A stretch of DNA of 10,354 nt from an archaeon. GTDB lineage: Archaea > Iainarchaeota > Iainarchaeia > Iainarchaeales > Iainarchaeaceae. The stretch is from contig JANLGZ010000089.1 in assembly GCA_024653905.1 (NCBI GenBank), positions 1 through 10,354 of the forward strand, given 5' to 3'. The notes under the pieces were generated by a model. It made no database searches. It was not told the DNA's origin and saw nothing but the letters and a program-made list of their open reading frames with translations. A program made the position numbers and the translations under genes. How positions within the stretch are numbered: position 1 is the stretch's first letter; each line of letters opens with the position of its first letter. Shown here in pieces: positions 1 to 5,595 of this stretch.

Positions 1-9
1 CTGAAACAT

Positions 10-1209
10 ATGATTGCTCCTGATTTTTTCAAAAGCAAATTCAACCAATTGCTGGTTGTGGGTCTTCTTTTAATAGGAGTAATCATTTTTTTTGCCGAAA
101 GCAATTCTCCAATTGCCGGCAATTACCCTGCTAATGCGGTTCACTTCTTTTACTCACCTACTTGCCCTCATTGCACTGCACAGAAAGAATTCAACCCGCT
201 CCTAATGGAAGAGTACCCTGACCTGAATTTCTTCTACCATGACATCAGCAAAAGTCAAGAAGCTTCTTTTTTCATGGAACTATCCAACAAAATAGGCGTG
301 GAACCCAAGGGTAAAGTTCCGCTCACAATTGCAGGTGAAAAGTATGTTCTTGGGTTTGGAACGCCTGAAACAAGCGGTCCGATGTTAAGGGAACTTCTGA
401 GTGCTTTCCAGAAAAATAATGGAGATGTTACAGTAATTCTTGAGCAAAAGGAGCCAAATGAAAATGGGTTTGTACTTGATCTTCCATTTATGGGAATTAT
501 TGATGTAAGAAATTTATCTCTTCCAGTTCTTGCAATTGTTCTTGGGCTTATAGACGGCTTCAATCCATGTGCGATGTGGGTTCTCGTTTATTTGATTAGC
601 ATTGTAATGGCTCTTGATGACAAAAAAAGATTGTGGCTTATAGTTGGCTCTTTTGTTTTCGCTTCCGGCGTCCTTTATTTCCTTTTTATGGCTGCGTGGC
701 TCAACGCATTCCTCTTAATAGGTTACTTCCGCCCGCTAATGCTCCTCGTTGGTCTTGCGGCACTTGGCGGGGGGCTTCTCTCGGTAAAAGAATACATTGA
801 AACCAAAGGGGCACTTGAATGCAAGATTGGCGAGCCGCAGGACAAAAAGAAAACAATGGACCGCATCAAAGAGCTTGTTGAATCACCACTTACAATAAGC
901 ACAATTATTGGAATAGTTGTTCTCGCATTTGTAATCAATTCAATAGAGTTCGCATGCTCATCCGCAATTCCTGCAGTATTCACACAGGTTCTTACATTGA
1001 GCAATCTTCCTTGGTGGGAACATTACGGTTACATTTTGCTTTATGATGTGTTTTTCATGCTTGATGATCTTATTATATTTAGCCTAGCGGCATTTGCTGT
1101 TTCATCAGAATTTGGGGACAAGTACGCAAAATACTGCAAGCTCTTCGGGGGCGCTATTTTGATTCTGCTTGGCTTAATTTTGGTTTTTGCACCTAATTTG
1201 CTGGCATAA
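10..1209 (+). CDS. Membrane thiol-disulfide protein: thioredoxin-like domain fused to CcdA/DsbD-like domain
   Basis: This 399-residue protein probably passes reducing equivalents across the membrane to exported proteins. An N-terminal hydrophobic segment (about residues 14-29) follows a lysine-containing start, which suggests the next domain lies outside. That domain (about 43-135) is thioredoxin/glutaredoxin-like, with a CPHC active site at C52/C55 and a likely cis-proline at P104 (VP). From about 172 onward there are roughly six membrane segments. They carry the two cysteines expected of the CcdA/DsbD family: C187 in a GFNPC motif and C316 in an EFACSSAIP motif. The redox domain comes before the membrane domain, the reverse of bacterial DsbD. 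The ATG at 10 lies just ahead of the signal-anchor, but the frame is open to the window edge (CTG AAA CAT), so a start further upstream is possible. No ribosome-binding site can be judged. The fold assignment is firm; substrate and electron donor are unknown. Confidence 0.82.
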   Translation: MIAPDFFKSKFNQLLVVGLLLIGVIIFFAESNSPIAGNYPANAVHFFYSPTCPHCTAQKEFNPLLMEEYPDLNFFYHDISKSQEASFFMELSNKIGVEPKGKVPLTIAGEKYVLGFGTPETSGPMLRELLSAFQKNNGDVTVILEQKEPNENGFVLDLPFMGIIDVRNLSLPVLAIVLGLIDGFNPCAMWVLVYLISIVMALDDKKRLWLIVGSFVFASGVLYFLFMAAWLNAFLLIGYFRPLMLLVGLAALGGGLLSVKEYIETKGALECKIGEPQDKKKTMDRIKELVESPLTISTIIGIVVLAFVINSIEFACSSAIPAVFTQVLTLSNLPWWEHYGYILLYDVFFMLDDLIIFSLAAFAVSSEFGDKYAKYCKLFGGAILILLGLILVFAPNLLA

Positions 1210-1496
1210 AACCAAAGTTTATAGTTACTCAATTTTATCTGTTTTTACTCCAACTGAAAGTATACCTTTTCTATTACGCAAAACCAAAAGTTCTGGCAGA
1301 AGAAACTGCAGATAAAAAAAAGAATTTTATTCGATTCATTGTTTCTCTAACCACTTGTGTTTTTGATTTTTTTGATTTTTTCAGTTTTTTCAAAACAGGG
1401 TTTTTTGTGGTTAGCACCAAATCACACTAATTCTTCTAACCATATAATATTGAGAAAGTACTCGCTTTCAGATTAGTAGTTCTTTAAATATTAAAG
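1210..1496. other. Intergenic region with T-tracts and an inverted repeat
   Basis: No well-supported gene. The plus strand has clustered T-runs between 1359 and 1406, including a small hairpin (AAAAC, loop AGG, GTTTT, 1392-1404) followed by T residues. That would fit a terminator for the upstream membrane redox gene. An 8-bp inverted repeat, CTAACCAC (1347-1354) and GTGGTTAG (1407-1414), brackets the T-tracts. On the minus strand a TATA-like element near 1442-1450 lies about 26 bases before a possible TTG start at 1420, which opens a 48-codon basic reading frame ending at 1274. I do not call that frame a gene. Confidence 0.4.
1359..1406 (+). terminator. T-tract terminator candidate after the redox gene
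   Basis: Five runs of five to seven T residues occur within about 48 bases. The last follows a 5-bp hairpin (1392-1404). Archaeal RNA polymerase terminates on T-rich stretches, so this is a plausible end for the transcript of the gene ending at 1209, although it lies 150 bases beyond the stop codon. Confidence 0.4.
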
Positions 1497-1569
1497 CGCC
1501 CCCGGTAGGACTTGAACCTACGATCCTTCGGTTAACAGCCGAATGCTTTACCTGCTAAGCTACAGGGGC
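1497..1569 (-). tRNA. tRNA-Asn (anticodon GTT)
   Basis: The minus strand folds into a complete cloverleaf of 73 nt. The acceptor stem GCCCCTG pairs with CGGGGGC (one T-G pair). The D stem is GCTT/AAGC. The anticodon stem is TTCGG/CCGAA around a CTGTTAA loop, which gives anticodon GTT. The T stem is GTAGG/CCTAC around TTCAAGT. The discriminator base is G at 1497. The 3' CCA is not encoded (CTT follows) and there is no intron. It decodes AAC and AAU. Confidence 0.97.
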
Positions 1570-1572
1570 TTA

Positions 1573-1608
1573 AATTGACAATAATTTAATTGACAAATAA
1601 CTTATATA
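1573..1608. promoter_or_regulatory. Shared promoter region of tRNA-Asn and the membrane protein gene
   Basis: CTTATATA at 1601-1608 can be read as a TATA box on both strands. Counting about 26 bases from its centre gives a start near 1578 for tRNA-Asn (nine bases before the mature 5' end) and near 1631 for the plus-strand gene. Two exact copies of AATTGACAA (1573-1581 and 1588-1596), 15 bp apart, lie between the TATA box and the tRNA. A weaker A/T-rich element near 1618-1630 could be a separate plus-strand TATA box. Confidence 0.5.
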
Positions 1609-1669
1609 GTAGAAATTCTATAGTAATAAAAAAGTATGTTCAAAAATTGTTCAAAAACGAGTGAAAAGC

Positions 1670-2758
1670 ATGGATGAAACACAGGAAACAATATTATTAG
1701 GGGTAATTTTCGGTTTTACAATAGCAGGGGTCGCATTCGCATCCTTCTTTTCAGGATTGGATAAATTGAATCTGATAAGCCCTTTTCTATTAGAGGGAAT
1801 TTTAGCTACTATTTTTTCAGCTGGATTTATTGCTTTTACCTTAATATTACCGCTTCCGTATGCATTCATTTCTGCTTTAAGCCTGCACAGGGAAAAAAAA
1901 GAAACATATGGAATAGCAGGAATCGGAATTTTACTGGCAATAATAAGCTGGATTTTGTTGTTTGGAATAAACGCAACGGATATATTACTCGGGGTATTTT
2001 TCATAATTTCAATAAGAATAGTTGTAGAAATCACATTGATTAAACATGATGAATTGAAAAGATTTGTGACTTTCAGAACCGTAGCAGGCGCAGCAAAAAC
2101 TGCATTTTTCATTTTTGCAATTGGGATTTTTATTTCATCCGCAATGATGGAATTGGAAAATCAGGAACAAAACATTCAGGAATTCGGAAACACTATAATG
2201 ACTCTTGCACTTGAAGAAAGTGGAAATCAAAACACGAATGAATTGCTTACAAATTTAATAATAAATACTAGAAGACAAGTGGTTACATCAATTATGCAAA
2301 CCCCCCAGTTTGAAACTTTACAGAATAAAACAGATGAGGATGTTGTTTCATTTGTATTGCTGATGAATGCTCTAGAAAGCAATGTGAATTCAGATTCGGC
2401 AAAACAAGACATACTTAATCAGTTAAACAGTAATCAGGAGAATAATCAGCAGGTTTTAAACTTTGAAGCAATAAGAGCACAAAGCCCATTAATAGATTCA
2501 ATGGCAGAAAACCTTTGGTTAGTAATTTCCTCAAGTGTTGTATTAATGTTTATATTTTTCGCAAACATTATACTTTCAAACCTGGCAGGGGTTTATGCAG
2601 TGGCAATTGATAAAGGATTTGATTTGAAAAGCAGGAAAACAAATTCTGAATTAAAACAGAAATCAGCCCCAAAACCAAACACCAAACCAAACACTAAATC
2701 AAATACCAAACCAAAATTTAAGAGAAGTGGAATTGAAGTTATAAGAGAAAAATTCTGA
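1670..2758 (+). CDS. Unrecognised multi-pass membrane protein with large loop domain and KPNT-repeat tail
   Basis: I do not recognise this family. From ATG 1670 the product has 362 residues. Its first 160 residues hold about five hydrophobic segments. Next comes a hydrophilic, Asn/Gln/Glu-rich region of about 120 residues with helix-like stretches. A sixth hydrophobic segment follows (near 285-310), then a basic tail of about 50 residues. The tail contains a short tandem repeat of the tetrapeptide KPNT (KPNT, KPNT, KSNT, KPKF), encoded by 12-bp DNA repeats at about 2674-2718. An in-frame GTG at 1661 would add MKS, but that GTG lies inside GAGTGA, which looks like the ribosome-binding site 5 bases before ATG 1670. 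The next gene begins 55 bases downstream with its own TATA box. The hydrophilic domain could be a sensor or partner-binding region; this is inference only. Confidence 0.75.
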   Translation: MDETQETILLGVIFGFTIAGVAFASFFSGLDKLNLISPFLLEGILATIFSAGFIAFTLILPLPYAFISALSLHREKKETYGIAGIGILLAIISWILLFGINATDILLGVFFIISIRIVVEITLIKHDELKRFVTFRTVAGAAKTAFFIFAIGIFISSAMMELENQEQNIQEFGNTIMTLALEESGNQNTNELLTNLIINTRRQVVTSIMQTPQFETLQNKTDEDVVSFVLLMNALESNVNSDSAKQDILNQLNSNQENNQQVLNFEAIRAQSPLIDSMAENLWLVISSSVVLMFIFFANIILSNLAGVYAVAIDKGFDLKSRKTNSELKQKSAPKPNTKPNTKSNTKPKFKRSGIEVIREKF

Positions 2759-2767
2759 CTGGAAAAG

Positions 2768-2807
2768 TTTATTAATAAAAAAAACGTTTCTTGAAACAAG
2801 AGAGTGA
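2768..2807 (+). promoter_or_regulatory. Promoter, dyad and ribosome-binding site of the small charged protein gene
   Basis: The palindrome TTTATTAATAAA (2768-2779) would serve as a TATA box, placing the start near 2800. GTTTC-TT-GAAAC (2786-2797) is a 12-bp dyad just upstream of that start, in the usual position for an archaeal repressor site. GAGTGA (2802-2807) lies 6 bases before ATG 2814 and matches the motif before the preceding gene. Confidence 0.55.
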
Positions 2808-2813
2808 TTTAAA

Positions 2814-3041
2814 ATGACACAAGAACATTATGAAGAATACAAAAAAAATATTGCATTAAGAGATGAACATAAAATAAAAGCCAAGAAGAAAAGGGAAAGT
2901 GCAAGCAAATTACCAGTTATTGGAAGCTTGGAAGAATGGCTAGCTGCAAGACACGATAAAAAAGCCGAAATGCATGAAGAAATGGCTTTTGAAAGTGCAA
3001 ATAAACACGCTAACGCACTGAAGAAGAAGTATAAGGTGTGA
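2814..3041 (+). CDS. Small highly charged helical protein, unknown
   Basis: This is a 75-residue protein of a family I do not recognise. It is almost entirely charged and predicted helical: residues 1-30 and 44-75 are rich in Lys, Glu, His and Ala. They are joined by a short hydrophobic centre (LPVIGSLEEWL, about 33-43). There is no signal peptide, membrane segment or cysteine. It is supported as a gene by its own TATA box, a GAGTGA ribosome-binding site 6 bases before the ATG, and typical archaeal codon choice. It ends 15 bases before the 3' end of the convergent RelE-like toxin gene. A two-helix nucleic-acid or ribosome-associated protein is conceivable, but nothing in the sequence shows it. 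Confidence 0.65.
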   Translation: MTQEHYEEYKKNIALRDEHKIKAKKKRESASKLPVIGSLEEWLAARHDKKAEMHEEMAFESANKHANALKKKYKV

Positions 3042-3055
3042 ATTAGAAAAGCAGG

Positions 3056-3310
3056 TTATTGGATTTTCAGCCATTTTTCATATTGTTTATGGTTACCTGC
3101 AAACATTACTCTTCTTATTTTTTCAATTTGCTCGTAACAAATTCTATATTGACCAGAGTCCAAAACAAAATAAGGCAACCCGTACTTTAAGTGTCTTGTT
3201 TCTTTCAATGTTTTAAGTTGTTGGATTTTCTTCCAAATGATTAATTGTTCATTTTTATCAAGCTTACTGAAAAATTTGCCCCAGTTTTGTTGATAATCAA
3301 TTGCAAACAA
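3056..3310 (-). CDS. RelE/ParE-superfamily toxin (probable mRNA interferase)
   Basis: This 84-residue protein has the layout of archaeal RelE-like toxins: two N-terminal helices (about 8-35), then a basic strand region (R39-HLKYG). The core follows with GQYRICYEQ (about 53-61), a further strand (IRRVMFAGNH) and a closing YEKWL helix. RelE toxins cut mRNA at the ribosome, while ParE relatives poison gyrase. The basic residues R39, K42, R56, R66 and R67 and the terminal H74/Y77 fit an RNase better, but I cannot separate the two firmly. The start is TTG at 3310, 6 bases after the antitoxin stop. GTGA in the end of the antitoxin gene can act as ribosome-binding site, so the two are probably translationally coupled. 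No ATG is available nearby. Confidence 0.78.
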   Translation of the reverse strand: MFAIDYQQNWGKFFSKLDKNEQLIIWKKIQQLKTLKETRHLKYGLPYFVLDSGQYRICYEQIEKIRRVMFAGNHKQYEKWLKIQ

Positions 3311-3316
3311 CTAGAC

Positions 3317-3583
3317 TCACTTGAAACCATATTTTTTCTTGACGTCCTGCTCACTCAATACTTTTATTTTGCCTTCTTTTATACCTTTAGAGATTTTCTC
3401 CATTTTTTTAACAGCCAACTCATCCTCAATATCCTTCAAATTTTTAAAAACCTTATATTTTTCACCAAGCTCAAGAACACCCGCCCTAATAACCTCGCTT
3501 CTATTCTTGTAAACCCCAGTTTTTGTTAATCTATCCACTATAACTTCCTGCGCGCCTTCTAACCTTACCAAAGTATTAGCCAT
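3317..3583 (-). CDS. Ribbon-helix-helix antitoxin partner of the RelE-like toxin
   Basis: This 88-residue protein begins MANTLVRL. The N-terminal half resembles a ribbon-helix-helix DNA-binding fold: a strand (TLVRLEG), helix 1 (QEVIVDRLTKTG), then YKNRSEVIRAGVLELGEKY as the second helix with the typical NRSEVIR turn. The lysine-rich C-terminal half (about 50-88) would wrap and inhibit the toxin, as in other RHH antitoxins. An in-frame GTG at 3592 is rejected as start, because it lies inside AGGTGG, a strong ribosome-binding site 5 bases upstream of ATG 3583. The gene precedes the toxin gene in one operon, and a dyad over the inferred transcription start suggests autorepression. Confidence 0.8.
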   Translation of the reverse strand: MANTLVRLEGAQEVIVDRLTKTGVYKNRSEVIRAGVLELGEKYKVFKNLKDIEDELAVKKMEKISKGIKEGKIKVLSEQDVKKKYGFK

Positions 3584-3593
3584 AAAAACCACC

Positions 3594-3634
3594 TATCATA
3601 ATGATATGTACTATTCTTTTTTGAAGTTAATAAA
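3594..3634 (-). promoter_or_regulatory. Promoter and probable operator of the RHH/RelE operon
   Basis: On the minus strand TTTATTAA (3627-3634) is a TATA box that places the transcription start near 3604. TATCAT-T-ATGATA (3594-3606) is a perfect 6-bp dyad around one base and covers that start. RHH antitoxins commonly bind such short dyads to repress their own operon. The AGGTGG ribosome-binding site follows directly. Confidence 0.6.
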
Positions 3635-3656
3635 TGTTTTGAGAACTAGAATGATA

Positions 3657-3793
3657 TTAACTATTGTTGTTCTTTTCTTTTGGTTCAACTTTCATTGTTT
3701 TCTTTTTTTTGGTTCAGCTTTTTCCTTGTTCTTTTTCTTTGGCACAGCTTTTTTTGTTTTCTTTCTTTTTGGTTCAGCTTTTTCTTTCTTTGG
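3657..3793 (-). pseudogene. Lysine-rich 30-bp tandem repeat, probable broken coding remnant
   Basis: On the minus strand a 30-bp unit starting GCTGAACCAAAA is repeated. A partial copy ends at 3779; full copies lie at 3778-3749, 3748-3719 and 3718-3690; a last copy begins at 3689. Each encodes a ten-residue KAEPKKKKxK-type peptide. The third copy is 29 bp, one base short in an eight-T run (3703-3710, plus strand), which brings a stop at 3692. Restoring that base continues the repeat (KVEPKEK) to a TAA at 3657. There is no convincing start codon: the open frame runs back through phenylalanine codons that are only the mirror arm of a hairpin, into the SRP RNA. It resembles the basic tail of a lost protein, but could also be simple repetitive DNA. 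Confidence 0.4.
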
Positions 3794-3809
3794 TAAAAGA
3801 AAGAAAAAG
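3778..3809. repeat. Perfect 14-bp hairpin with 4-base loop
   Basis: CTTTTTCTTTCTTT (3778-3791) and AAAGAAAGAAAAAG (3796-3809) are exact complements around GGTA. The left arm is also the end of the lysine-rich repeat. On the minus strand, downstream of SRP RNA, it presents a T-rich run first, which could end the SRP RNA transcript. Confidence 0.6.
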
Positions 3810-3862
3810 GTGAGTGAGCACGCCTCAAAATGGATATCAAATGAAATTATAGCAAATTCCTG

Positions 3863-4094
3863 ACCCGCACTTACTTCCATTTACCTCAAACATTGAGAGA
3901 GAAAGTTACCGCTGCTCCCTTCCGGGCCTGACGGGTTTGGCTTTACCAAACAATTTTAAGGGACAGAAGGTCATCGTGATGGGAAAGGTACTGTAACCCC
4001 AAATGAGACCTCTTCCAAGGCTTCGGTTCCGGCTAAAGCGGGTTTCCGGTAACAAAGGACCGCTAATTCTCCAACCTAGCTCGTAAGTATAGGT
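3863..4094 (-). ncRNA. Signal recognition particle RNA (archaeal 7S type)
   Basis: The minus strand carries the conserved SRP54-binding core of helix 8: GTCAGGCCCGGAAGGGAGCAGC with its GGAA loop (loop at 3920-3923). At the 5' side is the archaeal Alu domain, with GCTAGG, a TTAGC return strand, a UGUUAC match to the UGUAAY motif, and CCGGAAACC. An ACAG/CTGT-closed arm between them fits helix 6. The ends pair to form helix 1: ACCTATACTTAC at 4094-4083 pairs with GTAAGTGCGGGT at 3874-3863, 11 of 12 positions. The length, about 232 nt, is shorter than the roughly 300 nt usual in archaea, mostly through a short helix 5. The RNA scaffolds SRP19 and SRP54 to target nascent membrane and secreted proteins. 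Exact ends are inferred from pairing. Confidence 0.93.
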
Positions 4095-4104
4095 GTTCAA
4101 GAAG

Positions 4105-4113
4105 TATATAAAA
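4105..4113 (-). promoter_or_regulatory. TATA box upstream of SRP RNA
   Basis: Minus-strand TTTTATATA is a strong archaeal TATA match. Its centre is only about 14 bases from the 5' end predicted by helix 1. The usual 26-base distance would start the RNA near 4082, inside the Alu domain. A weaker A/T element at about 4117-4125 has the better spacing. Confidence 0.5.
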
Positions 4114-4278
4114 CCGATTTACAAAAAAACATCAACTAAATAAAAGAAAATAAAAGAATTAAAAGTAAAATAAAGCTTTTTAAACACTTTTTTTATAAAT
4201 TAAAGCATTGTTAAGTATTATTACTCTTTTTTTGCAAAAAATACAAAAATTAACACTTATACATAATGAATGAGGGGC

Positions 4279-4313
4279 TTTTAAGGGGTTTTTGAATTCA
4301 AAAAGCGTTAAAA
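4279..4313. repeat. Nested palindrome upstream of ftsZ2
   Basis: TTTTTGAATTCAAAAA (4289-4304) is a perfect 16-bp palindrome. It is flanked by TTTTAA (4279-4284) and TTAAAA (4308-4313), which are also complementary, with short unmatched GGGG and GCG between. It ends about 25 bp upstream of the ftsZ2 TATA box, where an archaeal regulator could bind. Confidence 0.6.
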
Positions 4314-4337
4314 CAAGTGTATACATAAAAGAAAACT

Positions 4338-4421
4338 CATATAAAGGTGTTAAGCACCAATAGTAACAGAATCTAGCTTTTTGAGCCATAAGATTCGGCT
4401 AAAAACTTAAGGGAAGGGGTG
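4338..4421 (+). promoter_or_regulatory. ftsZ2 promoter, near-dyad, leader hairpin and ribosome-binding site
   Basis: CATATAAAG (4338-4346) is the TATA box, giving a start near 4368. GGTGTTAAGCACC (4346-4358) is dyad-symmetric except for one pair and lies between the TATA box and the start. The leader is about 60 nt. It contains GAGCC (4383-4387) facing GGCT (4397-4400), extended by T and A runs that can pair imperfectly. GGGGTGA (4415-4421) is a strong ribosome-binding site 5 bases before the TTG start. Confidence 0.55.
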
Positions 4422-4426
4422 AAACT

Positions 4427-5512
4427 TTGAAATCTATAGTAGAAAACGCAATCACATCAGAAAATAATAAAACAGAAGACCGATTAGAAGAGTTCGGAAC
4501 ACCAAAAATCATGGTTATAGGAGCAGGAGGCGCAGGTTGTAACGCAGTAAACAGACTTGCAAACATGGGAATATCTGGCGCTCAGCTTGTAGCAGCTAAC
4601 ACAGATAAACAGCACTTAGCTATCATAAATGACGAATTAACCAAAATTTTGATTGGAAAAAGCGTCACAAGAGGCCTAGGAGCAGGCGGATACCCGGAAA
4701 TAGGTGCAAAAGCAGCAGAAGTATCCAGATCCTCACTTGAAGAAGTGTTAGATGGAGTAGATATGCTTTTTATCTCCGCAGGAATGGGAGGCGGAACAGG
4801 AACTGGCGCAGCACCAATAATTGCAGGAATTGCAAAAGAACAAGGAGCAATAGTAATTGCTATTGTAACATATCCTTTTGCTCTTGAAAAAGCAAGATTG
4901 ATAAAAGCAGAGGAAGGAATTGAAGCATTAAGAGAAGTAACTGATACAGTTGTTGTAATTGATAACAACAGACTTGTTGAATTAGTTCCTAATTTGCCAA
5001 TTCAAGATGCATTCAAAGTTGCAGATGAGGTTATTGCAAGAACAGTAAGAGGAATCACAGAAACAATAACTCAACCTTCATTAATCAACCTTGATTATGC
5101 AGATGTCAGATCCATTATGAGCAATAAAGGACTCAGTGTTATTGCGGTCGGTGAATCAAAAAGCGTTGATAAAGTAAACGAAGTTGTTGCTGACACTCTC
5201 AAAAACGCTTTGCTTGATGTCGATATTAGCGGAGCAACAGGAGCATTAATCCACATTACTGGCGGACCAGAATTAACTCTTGGAGAAGCTAACCAGATTG
5301 GAGAAATGTTAACTGATAAAATTGACCCTAAAGCAGCAGTAATCTGGGGTTCAAGAGTTGACCCAACCTTTGAAAACAAAATAGAAGTAATAACAATTTT
5401 CACAGGAGTCAGCAGCCCATACATAAGAGGCCCAAGTGCAGCTGCAGCAGGAAAAAACAGTAACAAACCATCATCAAGAAGAGATTCTTTCGACCTTGAT
5501 TTTGTAAGATAA
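4427..5512 (+). CDS. ftsZ: Cell division GTPase FtsZ (archaeal FtsZ2 type)
   Basis: This 361-residue tubulin-like GTPase assembles the division ring at mid-cell. The GTP-binding domain has GAGGAGCN near 32-39, NTDKQHL at 58-64, and the signature GGGTGTG at 121-127. The T7 loop NLDYAD (221-226) supplies the acidic residues that complete GTP hydrolysis in the next subunit. The N-terminal EEFGTPKI, the ITQPSLINLDYAD stretch and the GPS motif after the fold match my memory of haloarchaeal FtsZ2 better than FtsZ1. A short linker (about 336-354) leads to a conserved tail SFDLDFVR, the likely docking peptide for division partners such as SepF. The start is TTG, chosen because GGGGTGA lies 5 bases upstream. 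A hairpin terminator follows 16 bases after the stop. No second ftsZ is in the window. Confidence 0.97.
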   Translation: MKSIVENAITSENNKTEDRLEEFGTPKIMVIGAGGAGCNAVNRLANMGISGAQLVAANTDKQHLAIINDELTKILIGKSVTRGLGAGGYPEIGAKAAEVSRSSLEEVLDGVDMLFISAGMGGGTGTGAAPIIAGIAKEQGAIVIAIVTYPFALEKARLIKAEEGIEALREVTDTVVVIDNNRLVELVPNLPIQDAFKVADEVIARTVRGITETITQPSLINLDYADVRSIMSNKGLSVIAVGESKSVDKVNEVVADTLKNALLDVDISGATGALIHITGGPELTLGEANQIGEMLTDKIDPKAAVIWGSRVDPTFENKIEVITIFTGVSSPYIRGPSAAAAGKNSNKPSSRRDSFDLDFVR

Positions 5513-5528
5513 AATTTCTAAAAATAAT

Positions 5529-5565
5529 GAAAGGGAATTTTTTCCCTTTCTCTATTTCTTTTTTT
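5529..5565 (+). terminator. Hairpin plus T-run terminator after ftsZ2
   Basis: GAAAGGGAA (5529-5537) pairs perfectly with TTCCCTTTC (5542-5550) around TTTT, followed by a T-rich run to 5565. It resembles an intrinsic terminator. It also lies downstream of the convergent hicBA operon, with T-runs on that strand as well, so it may work in both directions. Confidence 0.75.
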
Positions 5566-5595
5566 CAAAAATTAACACAATAGAATAAATTTTAC

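Larger units (their letters stand above)
4095..4426. other. 332-bp region between SRP RNA and ftsZ2, rich in dyads
   Basis: No gene is visible. Besides the SRP promoter it holds an A/T-rich stretch (4121-4250), a nested palindrome at 4279-4313, the ftsZ2 TATA box, a 13-bp near-dyad and a structured leader just before the ftsZ2 start. An outer ACACTT (about 4253-4258) and AAGTGT (about 4315-4320) pair also brackets the palindrome. The layout suggests more control of ftsZ2 than of the other genes here. Confidence 0.55.

Noticed and set aside
1210..1430. Plus-strand open frame without stop from 1203 to about 1430
   Set aside because: No ATG, GTG or TTG start in a usable place, and its second half is phenylalanine from T-tracts.
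1571..1596. AATTGACAA direct repeats considered as a CRISPR or attachment site
   Set aside because: Only two 9-bp copies with a 6-bp gap, not at the tRNA 3' end and with no integrase nearby.
3606..3863. 85-residue phenylalanine-rich plus-strand frame
   Set aside because: It is the complement of the lysine-rich repeat and hairpin; composition alone produces it, and its start overlaps the promoter of the opposite operon.
3906..4100. 64-residue minus-strand reading frame
   Set aside because: It lies entirely within the SRP RNA, whose conserved helix 8 and Alu motifs explain the sequence.
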